A stretch of DNA of 64,000 nt from positions 9,471,814 through 9,535,813 of the forward strand of contig OY735209.1 of assembly GCA_963457665.1 (NCBI GenBank), read 5' to 3'. Every line of letters begins with the position of its first letter. The first letter of the stretch is position 1. Of this stretch, positions 24,061-34,979 are shown piece after piece. This DNA comes from Thysanoteuthis rhombus (lineage: Eukaryota > Mollusca > Cephalopoda > Oegopsida > Thysanoteuthidae). The notes below the pieces were generated by a model. That model searched no databases. It was not told the origin of the DNA and saw nothing but the letters and a program-made list of their open reading frames with translations. The position numbers and the translations under genes are program-made.

Positions 24061-25075
24061 CGAAAAGATGCGACTGGATACTTCGTAGAGGTAATTAGTT
24101 CACGGAGAAAACTATGTCCACAGTTCTTTCTACACTGGAATTAGAATAGATATGAGTGGGTTTGTTGCGTATGGGCCACGTATAACAATACACAAATTTG
24201 ATTCAAAACACGATCAAATTAATCATTGACAAAGAGATGAATGATAAATATATATTACTCATTCAAAAATAACAACAGCGTGGATAGTTTATCTTTTTGT
24301 GTGAATGTCAAATTATGTTTGTGTTCGAAAGAGTCTGCGATGAATTTATGATGTACCGTTATGATTCACAGAAATAAGTGCATGTAAGTGCGAGTGTGAA
24401 CTTTTTAGGATTTTATGAACGTATGCGCGCATTGGAATAGTTGCAACATTTTTAAAAAGGGTGAAAAAGTCAACAAAGGATCGAAAATGGGGGGGGGGGA
24501 GAAGGTTACTAGCTATCCATAGAAATGTATATAAGTATGCGTGGAGTGAAAATAAATCGTAAATAATTGTGCAAGATCGGACTGATTGTTTAACTGATTG
24601 TTACTGCCTGACGGCAATGAACTAAACTTGATCGAGTTGACTTCGTTTTATGTTGTTTTTTTTCTTCGGTGGGAGGCTCCAGTGAAGGCCCATATTGCCT
24701 GCTGGAAGGCTGGCCTGTGATTGGTCATTAATTCGTGGATATTTTTCTGTTACGCTTTGGAAGGAATCTCATGGAGCCTATTTTTCACGATTTTTGTTCA
24801 AATTAGTTCGAGTGGCCCCTACACACTGAACCCAGAGAGAGAATACAGAGACATATCCGTAACAAATATATTTCTTTATTTCCACGATTTATAGACAAAG
24901 AGAAGAGAAGTTATCCCGAGAGTCAAGTGCTATCGTATTTCTTGATTAGAATGGATTTGAATTTTCTTTGAAAGTGCTATTTTAGAGAGGAAGATGATAG
25001 AAGTTTCTATGCAAAAATAGTTTGAGAAAAAGGAAATTTTTGGCGCTGACAGAATTCTTTACATTTTCAGAATGC
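24060..25075. other. No gene seen
   Basis: AT-rich with a nine-G run at 24490. No pairings found. Confidence 0.6.
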
Positions 25076-25078
25076 ATA

Positions 25079-25140
25079 CGAAAAGGTGTATACGTACAGT
25101 ATTGTCCTACGAAAAGGTGTATACGTACAGTATTGTCCTA
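25079..25140 (+). repeat. Perfect 31-bp tandem duplication
   Basis: CGAAAAGGTGTATACGTACA plus GTATTGTCCTA occurs twice in a row without difference. Confidence 0.92.
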
Positions 25141-25236
25141 CCTTGACAAGGGGTAAAAAAATTAATTAGCATAATATTTTTTTTAGCATTTCATGTATTT
25201 TGTACTGAAGCTTCTTTAAAATTACTGAATTTCAAG

Positions 25237-25421
25237 AAAAAAAAAATCTTATCGTCGGCAACAGGACACTTCACTTGGCTTCTTTTGACGGAATGATCTT
25301 CAAGATGTCATACTATCCCGGCTGCAGCGAGGCAAAGAGAAGGATTCGGCTGCTTTTTGGCGCTAACATCAGTTTGGGCGCGAAATTTGAAAAAATGGGT
25401 TACTTTGAGATTACCGTCTAA
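25237..25421 (+). CDS. Candidate terminal exon or short gene, product unknown
   Basis: Open + strand frame from an AG at 25235-25236 to TAA at 25419-25421. It reads NLIVGNRTLHLASFDGM, then MSYYPGCSEAKRRIRLLFG and ANISLGAKFEKMGYFEITV. It contains two possible starts (25293, 25305). GC content rises sharply over it compared with both flanks, and the sequence looks protein-like. It is too short to classify; it resembles no family I can name with confidence. A following piece TGGCCCATTCGCAGG with donor-like AAAAGgtagg at 25508 could be another exon. Confidence 0.3.
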
Positions 25422-25549
25422 CGTTTTAAAATGTAAAATCAGGAATTATTTTGATTTATGCTCCCAACAGTGGCCCATTCGCAGGAAGATTGCATTTTGG
25501 AGAAAAGGTAGGAAAAAAAGAGAAAATGCAAGGAAAAAAAAGTGATAAA

Positions 25550-27740
25550 TATTATTTTTTGAATAAAATCAAATGCATAAAAGGAATGTCCTGTTTATAT
25601 CCCTTCTATGAGTGAAGGTGTTTTTTTTTACACTTAAAAACAAGGAAAAATTTCTTCCAGAAAAATATGCGAGAGACTCAAATGATCAAGTGTCAGGAGT
25701 TTGGGGCATTCAGGGCACTGGCGATTTCCATTCGTCTGCTATTCCTGTCCAGACACGAGCGGCAGTAGAAATAATGACATTGTCTTTGATTCCAAATTCA
25801 ATTCTTTATGGCACCCATGCATTGAAACAAATTTCGATTCTAATTCGAAGTCATTTTAATTCTTTAACAGACAATCTAAAAATGAAGAAACCTTAGTTTA
25901 TAAGAAGACATGCCATGGAAAAAAAAACCAAAAAAGCATCTACTTGAATAATTAAGAGAGTGATTTTGTCTTTTTCTGTCCTTAACATTAGGCTCTTCCA
26001 CTTATAGGTAACAATTTTGCTAATGAAATATAAAACTTTTCGTAGAATGACAGTAGTGTGTGGGATTTTAAAACGAAAAAAAATCAAAATCAAAGGAGAT
26101 TAGTAAATATAGAGATGAAGGGAAAGTGGGAGAGAAAAATAGAGGGTGTAAGCAAAGATACGGGGGGTGGGTATTAAGAAAAGATAAAAATACACAGGGA
26201 GTAAGAAAGCAAGAAAGATGTAGATATAGAGTGAAATAGTGTAAAAATATAAGAATCAACTTTCAAAGTCGGGTGGTACTTTTTACACCGGGTGGTTCCT
26301 GACACTTCCTACCATTGTTTGACTGGCATTAACGAAATATTTTGATAAAAAATTTATACCTGACATACGTTAATGAAATTACACTCCAGAGATCATATGA
26401 GAGATTATGGCTGATAGAATACAAGATGGTCTGAGGAGACAAAAGTATTGGATCTACGACGCCCATGATAGAGAGGTCTGGCGAATTTAGGAGAAGGTCT
26501 ATATCTAGGTCGCTAAAGAGCTGATGGTGATAATAATGCTGATGGCTTTAAATGAGTATATAAAACATTTTAGCCACAAAGTTAGCTATACATGAAAATT
26601 TCGGCGATGTTCACGATTTTTAACTATAGCAATGAAAATATGTTGTAAAATGACCTTTCTAAAAAGCTACCCCCTCCCCGAATTGTTCTTGACACCGCTA
26701 ATGAAATATTTCGATCGAAAAATCTATACACGACACTTTCCTGACACACATTAGCGAAATGTTCCAATCAAAAAATCTATACTTGACACTTTTCCTGTCA
26801 CACATTGTCGTTAACAAAATATTTCGATCAAAAATCAGGTGTCAGGTAAAGATTTTTTTATCGGAATATCTCGTTTTGTGCTCTTAATCCAATAAGACTT
26901 TCCTTTCCGAAGGGAATTTGTCAGTTTAGAGGAAGTTAATTTTCAAAGATTTTAAGGCTATTTTTTTATTTTTTTTTTTTTTTTGCAGGCGATCCCCTTT
27001 CATTTGTCAGAGGGGCCAAAGCAACATTCCAAGAGTTTGGATTGGCATGTTATTAAAAAAAAAAAAATGGAATTCCTAATTTGAATTTAAAGAGGAAAAA
27101 AACAAAAAAACAAATTCAATCTCATCAATCACAAGTAATTGTTGCGCATTCACTTGGATTTTTCACACCTGCGTCCATGTTGGATAAAAAGCTAAAAAAT
27201 AAAAGTAAACAAAATAATGCAAAGAAAAGATTGAAGTAGATAGATTATTTTCAGTGTTTCACTTCTCAAATTTTGGTCAAAATAAGTTGAAATAATCCAC
27301 AACTGAATTTACGCCGCTAATTCATATAATTAATCCAAATCCCCGAAATAAAATGAATTTCAGATAGAGGCAGATAATACGATAATCTTAAATACAGGTT
27401 GGAAATAAAATGTTCGCAAACCTTTAGGGTCTGATGATAAATCTTCTCCGATTGCCGATCGAAGGTTTCTTCTCCCTAAATGACGGGTGTCAATAGTTTT
27501 ACAAATAATCTGTGGAGAATATCATGGTGTTAGGGATGTGCCTTTTCAAGAAGAATTTTTACGTCTCGAAAAATCTGAACGAATCAAAACTTATTAAAAG
27601 AACTGTTCATATTCAACACAGCATATTCACGCGTCGAAGTGACTAATCAGAAAGACAAAGAGAGGCCGTTTCTTTCTGTACCAGAAATATAAAATGGGGA
27701 CAAAGGCAATCAACACAGCAAGAGAAATCTAAGCATTACA
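25550..27740. other. No gene seen apart from the LINE fragment at 26.42 kb
   Basis: Around 26280-26860 the words CTGACAC, GAAATATTTCGATC and AAAAATCTATAC recur four times (26290, 26690, 26740, 26800) in loose tandem. This is a diverged local repeat. Confidence 0.5.
26418..26545 (+). mobile_element. Short LINE 3' end fragment
   Basis: [18 protein letters not shown], then a stop and a (GATGATAAT)-type tail near 26522-26545. A degenerate copy of the same LINE end. Confidence 0.65.
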
Positions 27741-27749
27741 GGGTTTTAA

Positions 27750-28490
27750 ATGAAATTAAGAGTTAATCAATGCAAGTACACCTTCATTTTGTTGCACAAC
27801 TCAATATTTTGTCATGGCTCCTTTGACTTTCAACACCTTTTCAGTTCTTGAAGACATGGATTTCCACATTTTGCGAAATACTCAAGGTTCATACCAATCA
27901 CGCTTGCTATATCGTCTCTGTCATTTCTAGAAGATAAGCTGGATGAGTTTCTATATCCATGTCATTTAACTATTACCAGCAGCTCTCTGTTGGACTGCAA
28001 AATGTTTGGTGCATCACGGATGAGCCTGGTGACCAGAAAAGAACTCTCCATATCTTTTCAGTCGAGGAAGCGGATTTCTGAGACAACTCTTATTTTCATA
28101 CGCCCAGTAAGTAGGGATTTGAATTGTCGGCGCATGGGCATACCTGAATATTTTCGTAAACGATGTTGTATTGTCCTCATAACCAAGTCCTGCAGATGAC
28201 CACGGAACTTTTTCACCAATTCAGCTGCTGATATTGTAGGTTTGTTCATCATCCAACATTACAGAATCTTGTCGGTACTCCTTCCTCTTAGTAATGGTTC
28301 TCCGGTGCTATCCAGTCCAGGAGTTTTCGTCAGGTCGTAAGCAGCTTCTGGTCCGCACTCCAATATCCTGCGTTACACGAATTACAGAAGACCATTTTCG
28401 AGCTTAGCCAAGGAACAAGATTCCTCTTCAATTGTAAGCTTACGCCGTCCCACGGTGGCATAAGCTAATGTGAATTGATCATTTCGTTGA
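27750..28490 (-). pseudogene. Tc1/mariner-like transposase remains
   Basis: On the - strand from about 28465, GRRKLTIEEESCSLAKLENG is followed by ILECGPEAAYDL and TISAAELVKKFRGHL. After that come VMRTIQHRLRKYSGMPMRRQ and LLTGRMK. The ISA.ELVKKF..L....RTIQHRL...G...R pattern is the paired helix-turn-helix start of Tc1-type transposases. Several shifts and stops; the DDE/D catalytic region is not recognisable further on (27750-28000). Target-site TA and terminal repeats were not located. Confidence 0.7.
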
Positions 28491-28815
28491 AGAAGTACAG
28501 CTTACGAAGAGCAAACAAAAAAAAAAAGGAAAATAAAATGCGGAAACGAAAGATTTGAGACTGAATCAAAAGGGTCCAAATCAGACAGAAATAGATAAAC
28601 GTTGAAAGATTCCTTTTTCTTCAACAAAGTATTCAAATCTGTGGGATACTGACTTTCCTATCTACTTCCTGTAAAGCTTTCCCAAACCTCATCAGCCAGC
28701 CTGGCTCGTGAAGGATGTGCTCGTTTCTGGCGTTTTTTGCCGTCTCTAAACAATTTAAATTTTCCTGCCGCTGACTCTGTTGCCCAGGGTGACTTGTTTG
28801 AAGAGTCAAACCAAT

Positions 28816-28818
<3 letters not shown>

Positions 28819-28879
<61 letters not shown>
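28819..28879 (+). repeat. (GA)n microsatellite
   Basis: About 30 GA units without interruption. It produces a long Ser-Leu shadow ORF on the - strand that is not a gene. Confidence 0.97.
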
Positions 28880-28881
<2 letters not shown>

Positions 28882-29264
28882 ACTTAAAAGCTGCACGCTG
28901 GTTAGCTAGGCTAGCCAAAACCCTTTGTAGAGGAAAGTGCAATTGTCCAGCCGACTTCACAACCAATTTCCGCTAAAACTGATGGCCCCATTTTCTCATT
29001 GTTCTATGTGCCAACACGTGTTCCACTAGAACCAACATCCCGCCGTTGTTATTGCTTTTTTTAAATGAACTAAACGTGGATGTTGGTCTTTTAAAGAAGA
29101 GATAGTTTGAAATCTGATACGATAGGTGGATCATCTGCTCCATCTTTCTGGCTTCAAGACATTTTTAGAATTCTAAAATCCAACTTTGATTTGCATCTTG
29201 TAAGGATGGCTTAATTCAAAATAAATGAGATTTAAAAGAAAAACACACACCTATTTTACTTATT

Positions 29265-29680
29265 AGAAACCGTCACAAAACTGTCAACATGGGTTTCTCA
29301 AGTTTTGAAGTCTGTCTGCCTGGCTGGCTATGTATGAATCACGCATACAGTGATGGAGCTAGAGCGCTGAAAATTCAAACATTGACTCTACATTACATCT
29401 TGGAAAGAAATTTTTCTCGAAAATTCCCCCCACCTTCAATTGGTTTGAGTAGATGTTTAATACGCAATTGTTATATGCTAAGTTTATGCTAAATTAGTTC
29501 CTTACTAAGCTGAATATTCAGATTTTTTTTCAGCCCAGCAAAGGGCAAGAGATGTACTTCATTCATTGATCAAGCCTTTTTTACAATTTTTAATCGACCG
29601 CCTCAAAGACGGTGTGCTGCCAAAAGACGCTGGGTACTTGATGGTTTCTATTGATTGACTAACCTGACCAGTTTAATGAA
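29265..29680 (+). repeat. Unnamed dispersed repeat, copy
   Basis: Starts AGAAACCGTCACAAAACTGT, passes CTGGCTGGCTATGTATGAAT and AGCGCTGAAAATTCAAACAT, and ends TTTCTATTGATTGACTAACC. The start (TTAGAAACC) looks like an inverted, decayed version of the end (GGTTTCTATTGA), so short terminal inverted repeats are possible. Confidence 0.7.
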
Positions 29681-30544
29681 TATTTATTTTAGTAATAATA
29701 ATAATCAATATCTAGATAATATCATTTTGTGCAAAATGTATTTTAATGTTCTTAGGGGAATATTTCAATCATTTGGGTTTGGTTTGAGATTTTTTGAGAG
29801 AGAAGTAATAGAATCGTTAAAATTTCCTATAGCTTCTGGTTTACTGGCTCGAAATACTCTCAGGGGAGAAAATTGTCCGAGGGTCCGAGAAAGGATATCT
29901 TCATTAGTCTGTATCTTTATCAGACTATCTATATCTTTGTTGCTATCAACGCAACATTTCGGCTGATAAGCCCCTTAGCCTGATGGTATAGTTCATAGTT
30001 CTGAAATGAAATATGTCCATTATCGAATCACCGTAGCAGTGCAATAGGCAAGTAAGAGAGCTGACAAATATAATAAAGGACAGAAACATTTTTTTGGTCT
30101 TCTGAATACCTGTCTTTGCACGTCCACTGACATTTTTCTGTCGCGTGTTTGAACGAATCAAGAGAGACCTAATTGTTTATGTAACCGGCGATGTATTTAT
30201 CAAACACTTTTTATTTGTTCTTATAATTACATACAGAATTTCACAGCAATTACGATTGTATTTTTAGTGCTGACTGAATTTGAATGGAGGCAAGGTCTCA
30301 GCATTTTTTTTTTCACATCACTGACCAATGTATTTCACTACTACTCGGCTACTACTTCCCTTTCAGTCATTTTCTGTACTAACAGACTATTTCTAATTGC
30401 AGGGGGAGAATATTCGACAAAATATGTTGTGAATTATAAAATCGGGGATAAAAACGGATCCTCAGTAAAGAAAGCAAACGTTACTAACAGACTAAGGTCC
30501 CCATCAAAGTTGATTATAGGGATTTTTCAAGCCAAATAAAAAAT

Positions 30545-33020
30545 ATATATACCATGGATTGACCAATACATGCATGCAAAACAAGAAAGAAACTTTTACT
30601 GAGACTCGAATGGAGAAAGAAGATGGAATATAAGACTAAACTCCACAGGCATAAAGAGCCTCTGGAATGACAAATGGGAATGTTGGAAGAGACAAAAAAC
30701 ACCAGAATGTTTAGATAACATAAAAACAGATCTCCAAAACATAAAGGAAGGGAAAAATAGAACTGAATGCATCTACACTAAAAAACAGCCTCCAAAAAAT
30801 AACCAACTGGAAAGCACTAGGACCTGATGGTATCCAAGGAAATTGGTTTGAGAAATTCATCACACGACATGACAGACTGATCTACCAACTTCAAAATTGC
30901 CTAGAAAAAGGATGGATGACCAAAGGCAGGGCAGCCCTCATCCAAAATGACACTGAAAAAGGAAAACAGGCGAGCAACTAAAGACCAATCACATGCCTAC
31001 CCTTTATGTTGAAAAATTTGACTGGACAGATAACAGAAAATATATATTTCCATGGAAAGTAGAGGACTCTTACAAAAAGAGCAGGAAGGATGCAGAAAAG
31101 GAACCAAATTACCAAATGACTTGCCCTATATTGGATAGATACAAATAAGCTGACAATATGATCCCGCATAGCTTGATACTCAAATGCCTTGGGATATTCA
31201 AGATTAATGGATTGGTAGTGAGACTCATGCCAGCCCTATAAAAAAAACTGGAGAATAAACTTAACAGCTTCAGGAGACTCGCTGTGTGCACTACTATTTG
31301 TAATAACAATGTTGCCACTAAACAGAATCTTGAAAAACAGAGAAGGATACCAATTCTCCAAAACAAGGGGATAAGTCAACCTCTCCATGCACATGGATGA
31401 CATGAAACTATTTGCAAAGAACAGGGAAGGACTTGAAATGCTATTCAACAAAACTGAGGAATATAGCAATGACATTGGAATGGAATCTGGAAATTGTTGA
31501 TAATGTGCAGAAAAAGACTTATGGCGGTTGAAGGGATAGACTTACCAGACAAAAACCTATTAGAGTATTAACCACACAAAATCTATACAAATATCTAGGG
31601 ATTCTCAAATGTAACTCTATGAAACAAGAAGAAATGAAAGAGAAAATAAAAAATGAATATACTAGGAGAATAAGAAAAATACTGAAAACTAAGCCAAAAT
31701 TGTAGAAATTTAACAAATGGCAGCAGAAGTAGTAAGATACACAGGACCATTTCTTGGGTGGACACCAATCAATGGACTGGTAAGCTAGGAAACTTATGAC
31801 AATGCACAAGGCCCTAATCCCCAGAGAGGACACAAACAAATTGTATGTGAAAAGGAGAAAAGGCAGCCAAGGAGTCATCAGCATGGAAGACTGTGTCCAA
31901 ATGGCCAAAACTCTTTTGGTAAAAGAAGCATGCATTGATGATATTATGGAAAGTGCTTGAAGCAGTTCAACAAACAATAAAAAGGTAGCAAACAAGGTAG
32001 TAATGATAAAAAGGAAAGATAAATGGAAAGAAAATAACTCCATGGAGAATCCAAAAGTTAGAAAATATCAAAAACAAAAGGACACCTGGAGAGAGAAATA
32101 GAATCCTTCATAATGGCAACCCCAAACAAATGAATTGGGACAAACTATGCCAAGGTGAAGATCGATGGAACCCAGAAAAACAGCAAATGCCGTCTCTGTG
32201 GAAGAAGGGATGAAACAATGAACCACATAACCAATGAAAGTAACAAATTAACCCAAGATAGGTCTAAGAACAGGTATGATAGGGTTGTGATAATCATTTA
32301 TTGAGAACTATTTTAATGACTAGGATTTGGCCATGAAGACAATTGATATCTGCACAAACCAAAGTCTGTCCTGGAAGGTAGAAGCCATAAATTACTCTGG
32401 GACTTTGACATCCAATCCAGCCATCCCATCCAAGCAAGAAGACCGGACCTGGAAGTGGTGCACAAGGGAAAAAAAACAACACCAAATCACATGCTGATAA
32501 GAGATTGAGAGACAAGAAAAATACCAGGACTTGGATCTGAGGAAGGTGAGGAACATGAAGGTCTTGGTAGTGCCAATGGTTGTAGATGCACTTGGAACAG
32601 TGAAGCCAAGATTTAAGGAATTAGAGATAGAAGGAAGGATCTGAACTATGCAAACCACAGCACCACTGGGTCTGCAAGAATACTGAGGAGGGTACTGGAA
32701 ATATAAGACCAATGACCTCCAGTTGTCATCAATGGCCTCACAGCTAGTATGAAGATGGCATAAGTTATAAAAAAGTGGGGGAAGATTGGGACAGTACAAA
32801 CAACAGCACCACTGTGGTATGTGAGGACGTTGAAAGGAGGGTTGGAGATCTGAGGAGACTTAGTGTCCCTCAGCCTTGAGCGATTATCACAAGACATCTG
32901 GTGATAAAATACAAACCACTGCACTACCGTGGAATGCGGGAATGCTGAGAGCTGGGCTGGGAACTTGATGAGACTTGATGTTACACTATATCGGGTGATG
33001 ACTAATAGACGCATAAAGAA
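30545..33020 (+). mobile_element. Broken non-LTR retrotransposon, restriction-like-endonuclease (R2/NeSL-like) group
   Basis: A + strand reading with many shifts and stops shows, in order: a reverse transcriptase entry segment (KALGPDGIQGNWFEKF near 30815-30870); a catalytic-box relative HMDDMKLFAKN at 31390-31422; YKYLGI near 31590; the downstream EDCVQMAKTLLVKEACIDD stretch near 31885-31945; a zinc-knuckle start CRLCGRRDETMNH at 32188; and an endonuclease-like RPDLEVVHKGKK at 32440-32475, the PD..(E)xK-type core. This order (RT, Cys-His knuckle, restriction-like nuclease) is that of R2/R4/NeSL elements. The usual first residue of the RT box is changed (H for Y/F), and the frame is ruined throughout. 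It looks 5'-truncated. ORFs reported on the - strand here are shadows. Confidence 0.7.
32641..33015 (+). repeat. Three diverged tandem units of about 125 bp at the retroelement's 3' end
   Basis: Units start near 32646 (GCAAACCACAGCACCACTGG), 32796 (CAAACAACAGCACCACTGTG) and 32920 (CAAACCACTGCACTACCGTG). Each continues with a GGAGGGTTGGAGATCTGAG-like block. They follow the endonuclease part of the broken retroelement and precede (GAA)n, so they are probably its 3' untranslated repeats. Confidence 0.65.
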
Positions 33021-33071
33021 GAAGAAGAAGAAGAAGAAGAAGAAGAAGAAGAAGAAGAAGAAGAAGAAGAA
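33017..33071 (+). repeat. (GAA)n microsatellite followed by (AAC)n/(AAT)n
   Basis: Roughly 18 GAA units directly after the retroelement 3' end, followed by short AAC and AAT runs to about 33110 and a TTTA run to 33140. It may have grown from the element's tail. Confidence 0.95.
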
Positions 33072-33184
33072 AAATAGCAACAACAACAACAATAATGATA
33101 ATAATAATAATGATTTATTTATTTATTTATTTATTCATTTACCATTTATTATTATTATGTGTGAGTGCAATCTCTCCACTAACT

Positions 33185-33545
33185 TAAATTTTGTAATCTA
33201 TATAAAATGTAATTTGCTCTCCTCTGTTTTCATATTTGTTTCATTTGTGTGTGTAACGGCTGAACAGGGGATGAAGTGCAGGCCCTTTGGGGTGGGGGGT
33301 ATGATTGCAACTCCCTCATCCCCAAACTATTTTTTAAATTTTTCATAAAACGTAATTTCTTTTCTTGTGTTGATATATTTTAAGTTTTTTTTTATGTGTA
33401 TAGGCCTGACAGGGGTAGAGGAGGCCCATGAGACAACCCTGCCCCCAACATAAATAATTTTACACAATCTATATGAAATATGTATTTGCTTTCCTATGTT
33501 GTTGTATTAGGAGTTTTTTTTATTCCGAGCAATGCAAGGTACCCC
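33185..33545 (+). repeat. Diverged tandem repeat, about 2.5 units of 130-150 bp
   Basis: Repeated blocks ATAAAA/TGAAATGTAATTTGCTNTCCT..TGTT and AACAGGGG/GACAGGGG..GAGG..CCC start near 33199, 33345 and 33475. No coding content is seen; the T-runs cause spurious ORFs. Confidence 0.5.
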
Positions 33546-34369
33546 TTCTAGAAAGAAATATGTATCACAATAACCTGTTATAAAACAATAAATATAAACT
33601 TGAAGAAAGAAATTGGTCATTTTTTAAATTAAATTTCTTTTTATACTGGCTTTGATGGCATAGTCCTATTCAACATAACTCACTAATTTTATCAACAAAT
33701 CTGCATATTTGAAGAAGCGACCAATTATACCTAGGATTGTCATAGAAGTCGTTCCCGCAAATATCTCAGCTGGAACAGTTGTGGCCGAATTTTTTGGTTG
33801 CCTCTATAAATAATATTATCCCCATTTTGGAACTGCAGGCATTCGAGAAACCTAAACTGCATCATAACCAAACTGGGATCAATTTAGCTACTTTGGAGTA
33901 AGGTCTAGCTATTTTGGAGCTAGATTATTATTTTGGGGTTCACTATCCATCGGGGTTATAACACAAACCTTGTTATAACAGAGGAGGCCTGTGTCAGTCA
34001 CTAAATTGAAAATGCCACACATCAGGTTTTCAGACCAAGTTATGAATAAATTTTATCAACAAAATATTCGGCAAACTTTTTACGTTTTGTGTGTATTTGC
34101 TTTCATACATTTTAAAACCATTTACATAGCAGTTATAAATATTCTCTCTGGCAAATAATCATATTATTTGATCATACAGAAACTGTCTCTTCTCCTACCT
34201 GTCTAGAAGAAATGGGGGCTAACCTTGACTTTTGGTTAGTTAGTTGCAAACACTCTTTTGTTACAGATTGGACTGTTAATTTCCTAACCGTACAGATAAC
34301 TTAAAACACTTTCACAGGAAAATAGCTTCAATGACTCCACTGACAATCTACTGCTTCAGTACGTAGAAG

Positions 34370-34610
34370 TTTTTTTTTCACTTTTTTCATCAGAATTTAG
34401 TCCTAAATCAGAATCCAATTGATGCCACCTTTCAAAGCTTAGGCAATTTGAGATATTTGGATGAATTGATAATGATGTCATTTCGGCTGGGATCCAAAAG
34501 GGGTTGAAAACCAACTTGTCTGAATGTACACTGGAAAAGAAATTAGAAAAAAAATTTTAAGCTATAAGAACCAAGGGTTGAAAACCAACTGAAAATTAGA
34601 TAATGATCAT
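34370..34610 (+). repeat. Left inverted repeat of the 4.5 kb element
   Basis: About 240 bp matching, inverted, 38655-38900. Strongest match around 34385-34450 (start TCATCAGAATTTAGTCC); it weakens inward. The outer limit is uncertain within about 20 bp. Confidence 0.65.
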
Positions 34611-34628
34611 TTCAAGCTTTCTATTTCA

Positions 34629-34927
34629 TGATACAACACAACAAAAAGCTTTACCATTATGATACAACACAACAAAAAGCTTTACCATCATGATACAACA
34701 CAACAAAAAGCTTTACCATCATGATACAACACAACAAAAAGCTTTACCATCATGATACAACACAACAAAAAGCTTTACCATCATGATACAACACAACAAA
34801 AAGCTTTACCATTATGATACAACATAGCAAAAAGCTTTACCATTATGATACAACACAGCAAAAAGCTTTACCATTATGATACAACACAACAAAAAGCTTT
34901 ACAATTATGATACAACACAACAAAAAA
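34629..34927 (+). repeat. 31-bp minisatellite, about 9.6 copies
   Basis: Tandem unit TGATACAACACAACAAAAAG plus CTTTACCATCA (31 bp). Units differ at only a few sites (ATCA/ATTA, AACA/AGCA). Each holds AAGCTTT. There are no unique spacers, so it is not a CRISPR. It lies just inside the left inverted repeat of the 4.5 kb element, as subterminal tandem repeats often do in DNA transposons. Confidence 0.95.
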
Positions 34928-34979
34928 TCAAGATAGGTTTATATCCCATTGAAAATGATATTGAATTTTTGCAGAGTTT

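Noticed and set aside
25042..25390. Three E2F-like words (TTTTTGGCGC twice, GGGCGCGAAA) suggesting a divergent promoter
   Set aside because: Two of the three lie inside the open + strand frame 25237-25421 and can be explained as codons; no start site or first exon was found on the other strand.
28633..28896. 87-codon Ser-Leu-rich frame on the - strand
   Set aside because: Produced by the (GA)n microsatellite.
31519..32043. 174-codon - strand frame rich in Phe/Leu, looking like a membrane protein
   Set aside because: It lies opposite the A-rich coding strand of the R2-like retroelement, whose motifs read on the + strand; the hydrophobic residues are complements of Lys-rich codons.
32646..33348. 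Frames of 135-148 codons on both strands with poly-Phe or poly-Lys
   Set aside because: Produced by (GAA)n and by decayed retroelement sequence; no conserved content on the - strand.
34629..34927. Regular repeat spacing like a CRISPR array
   Set aside because: The whole 31-bp unit repeats with no unique spacers, and this is eukaryotic DNA; it is a minisatellite.
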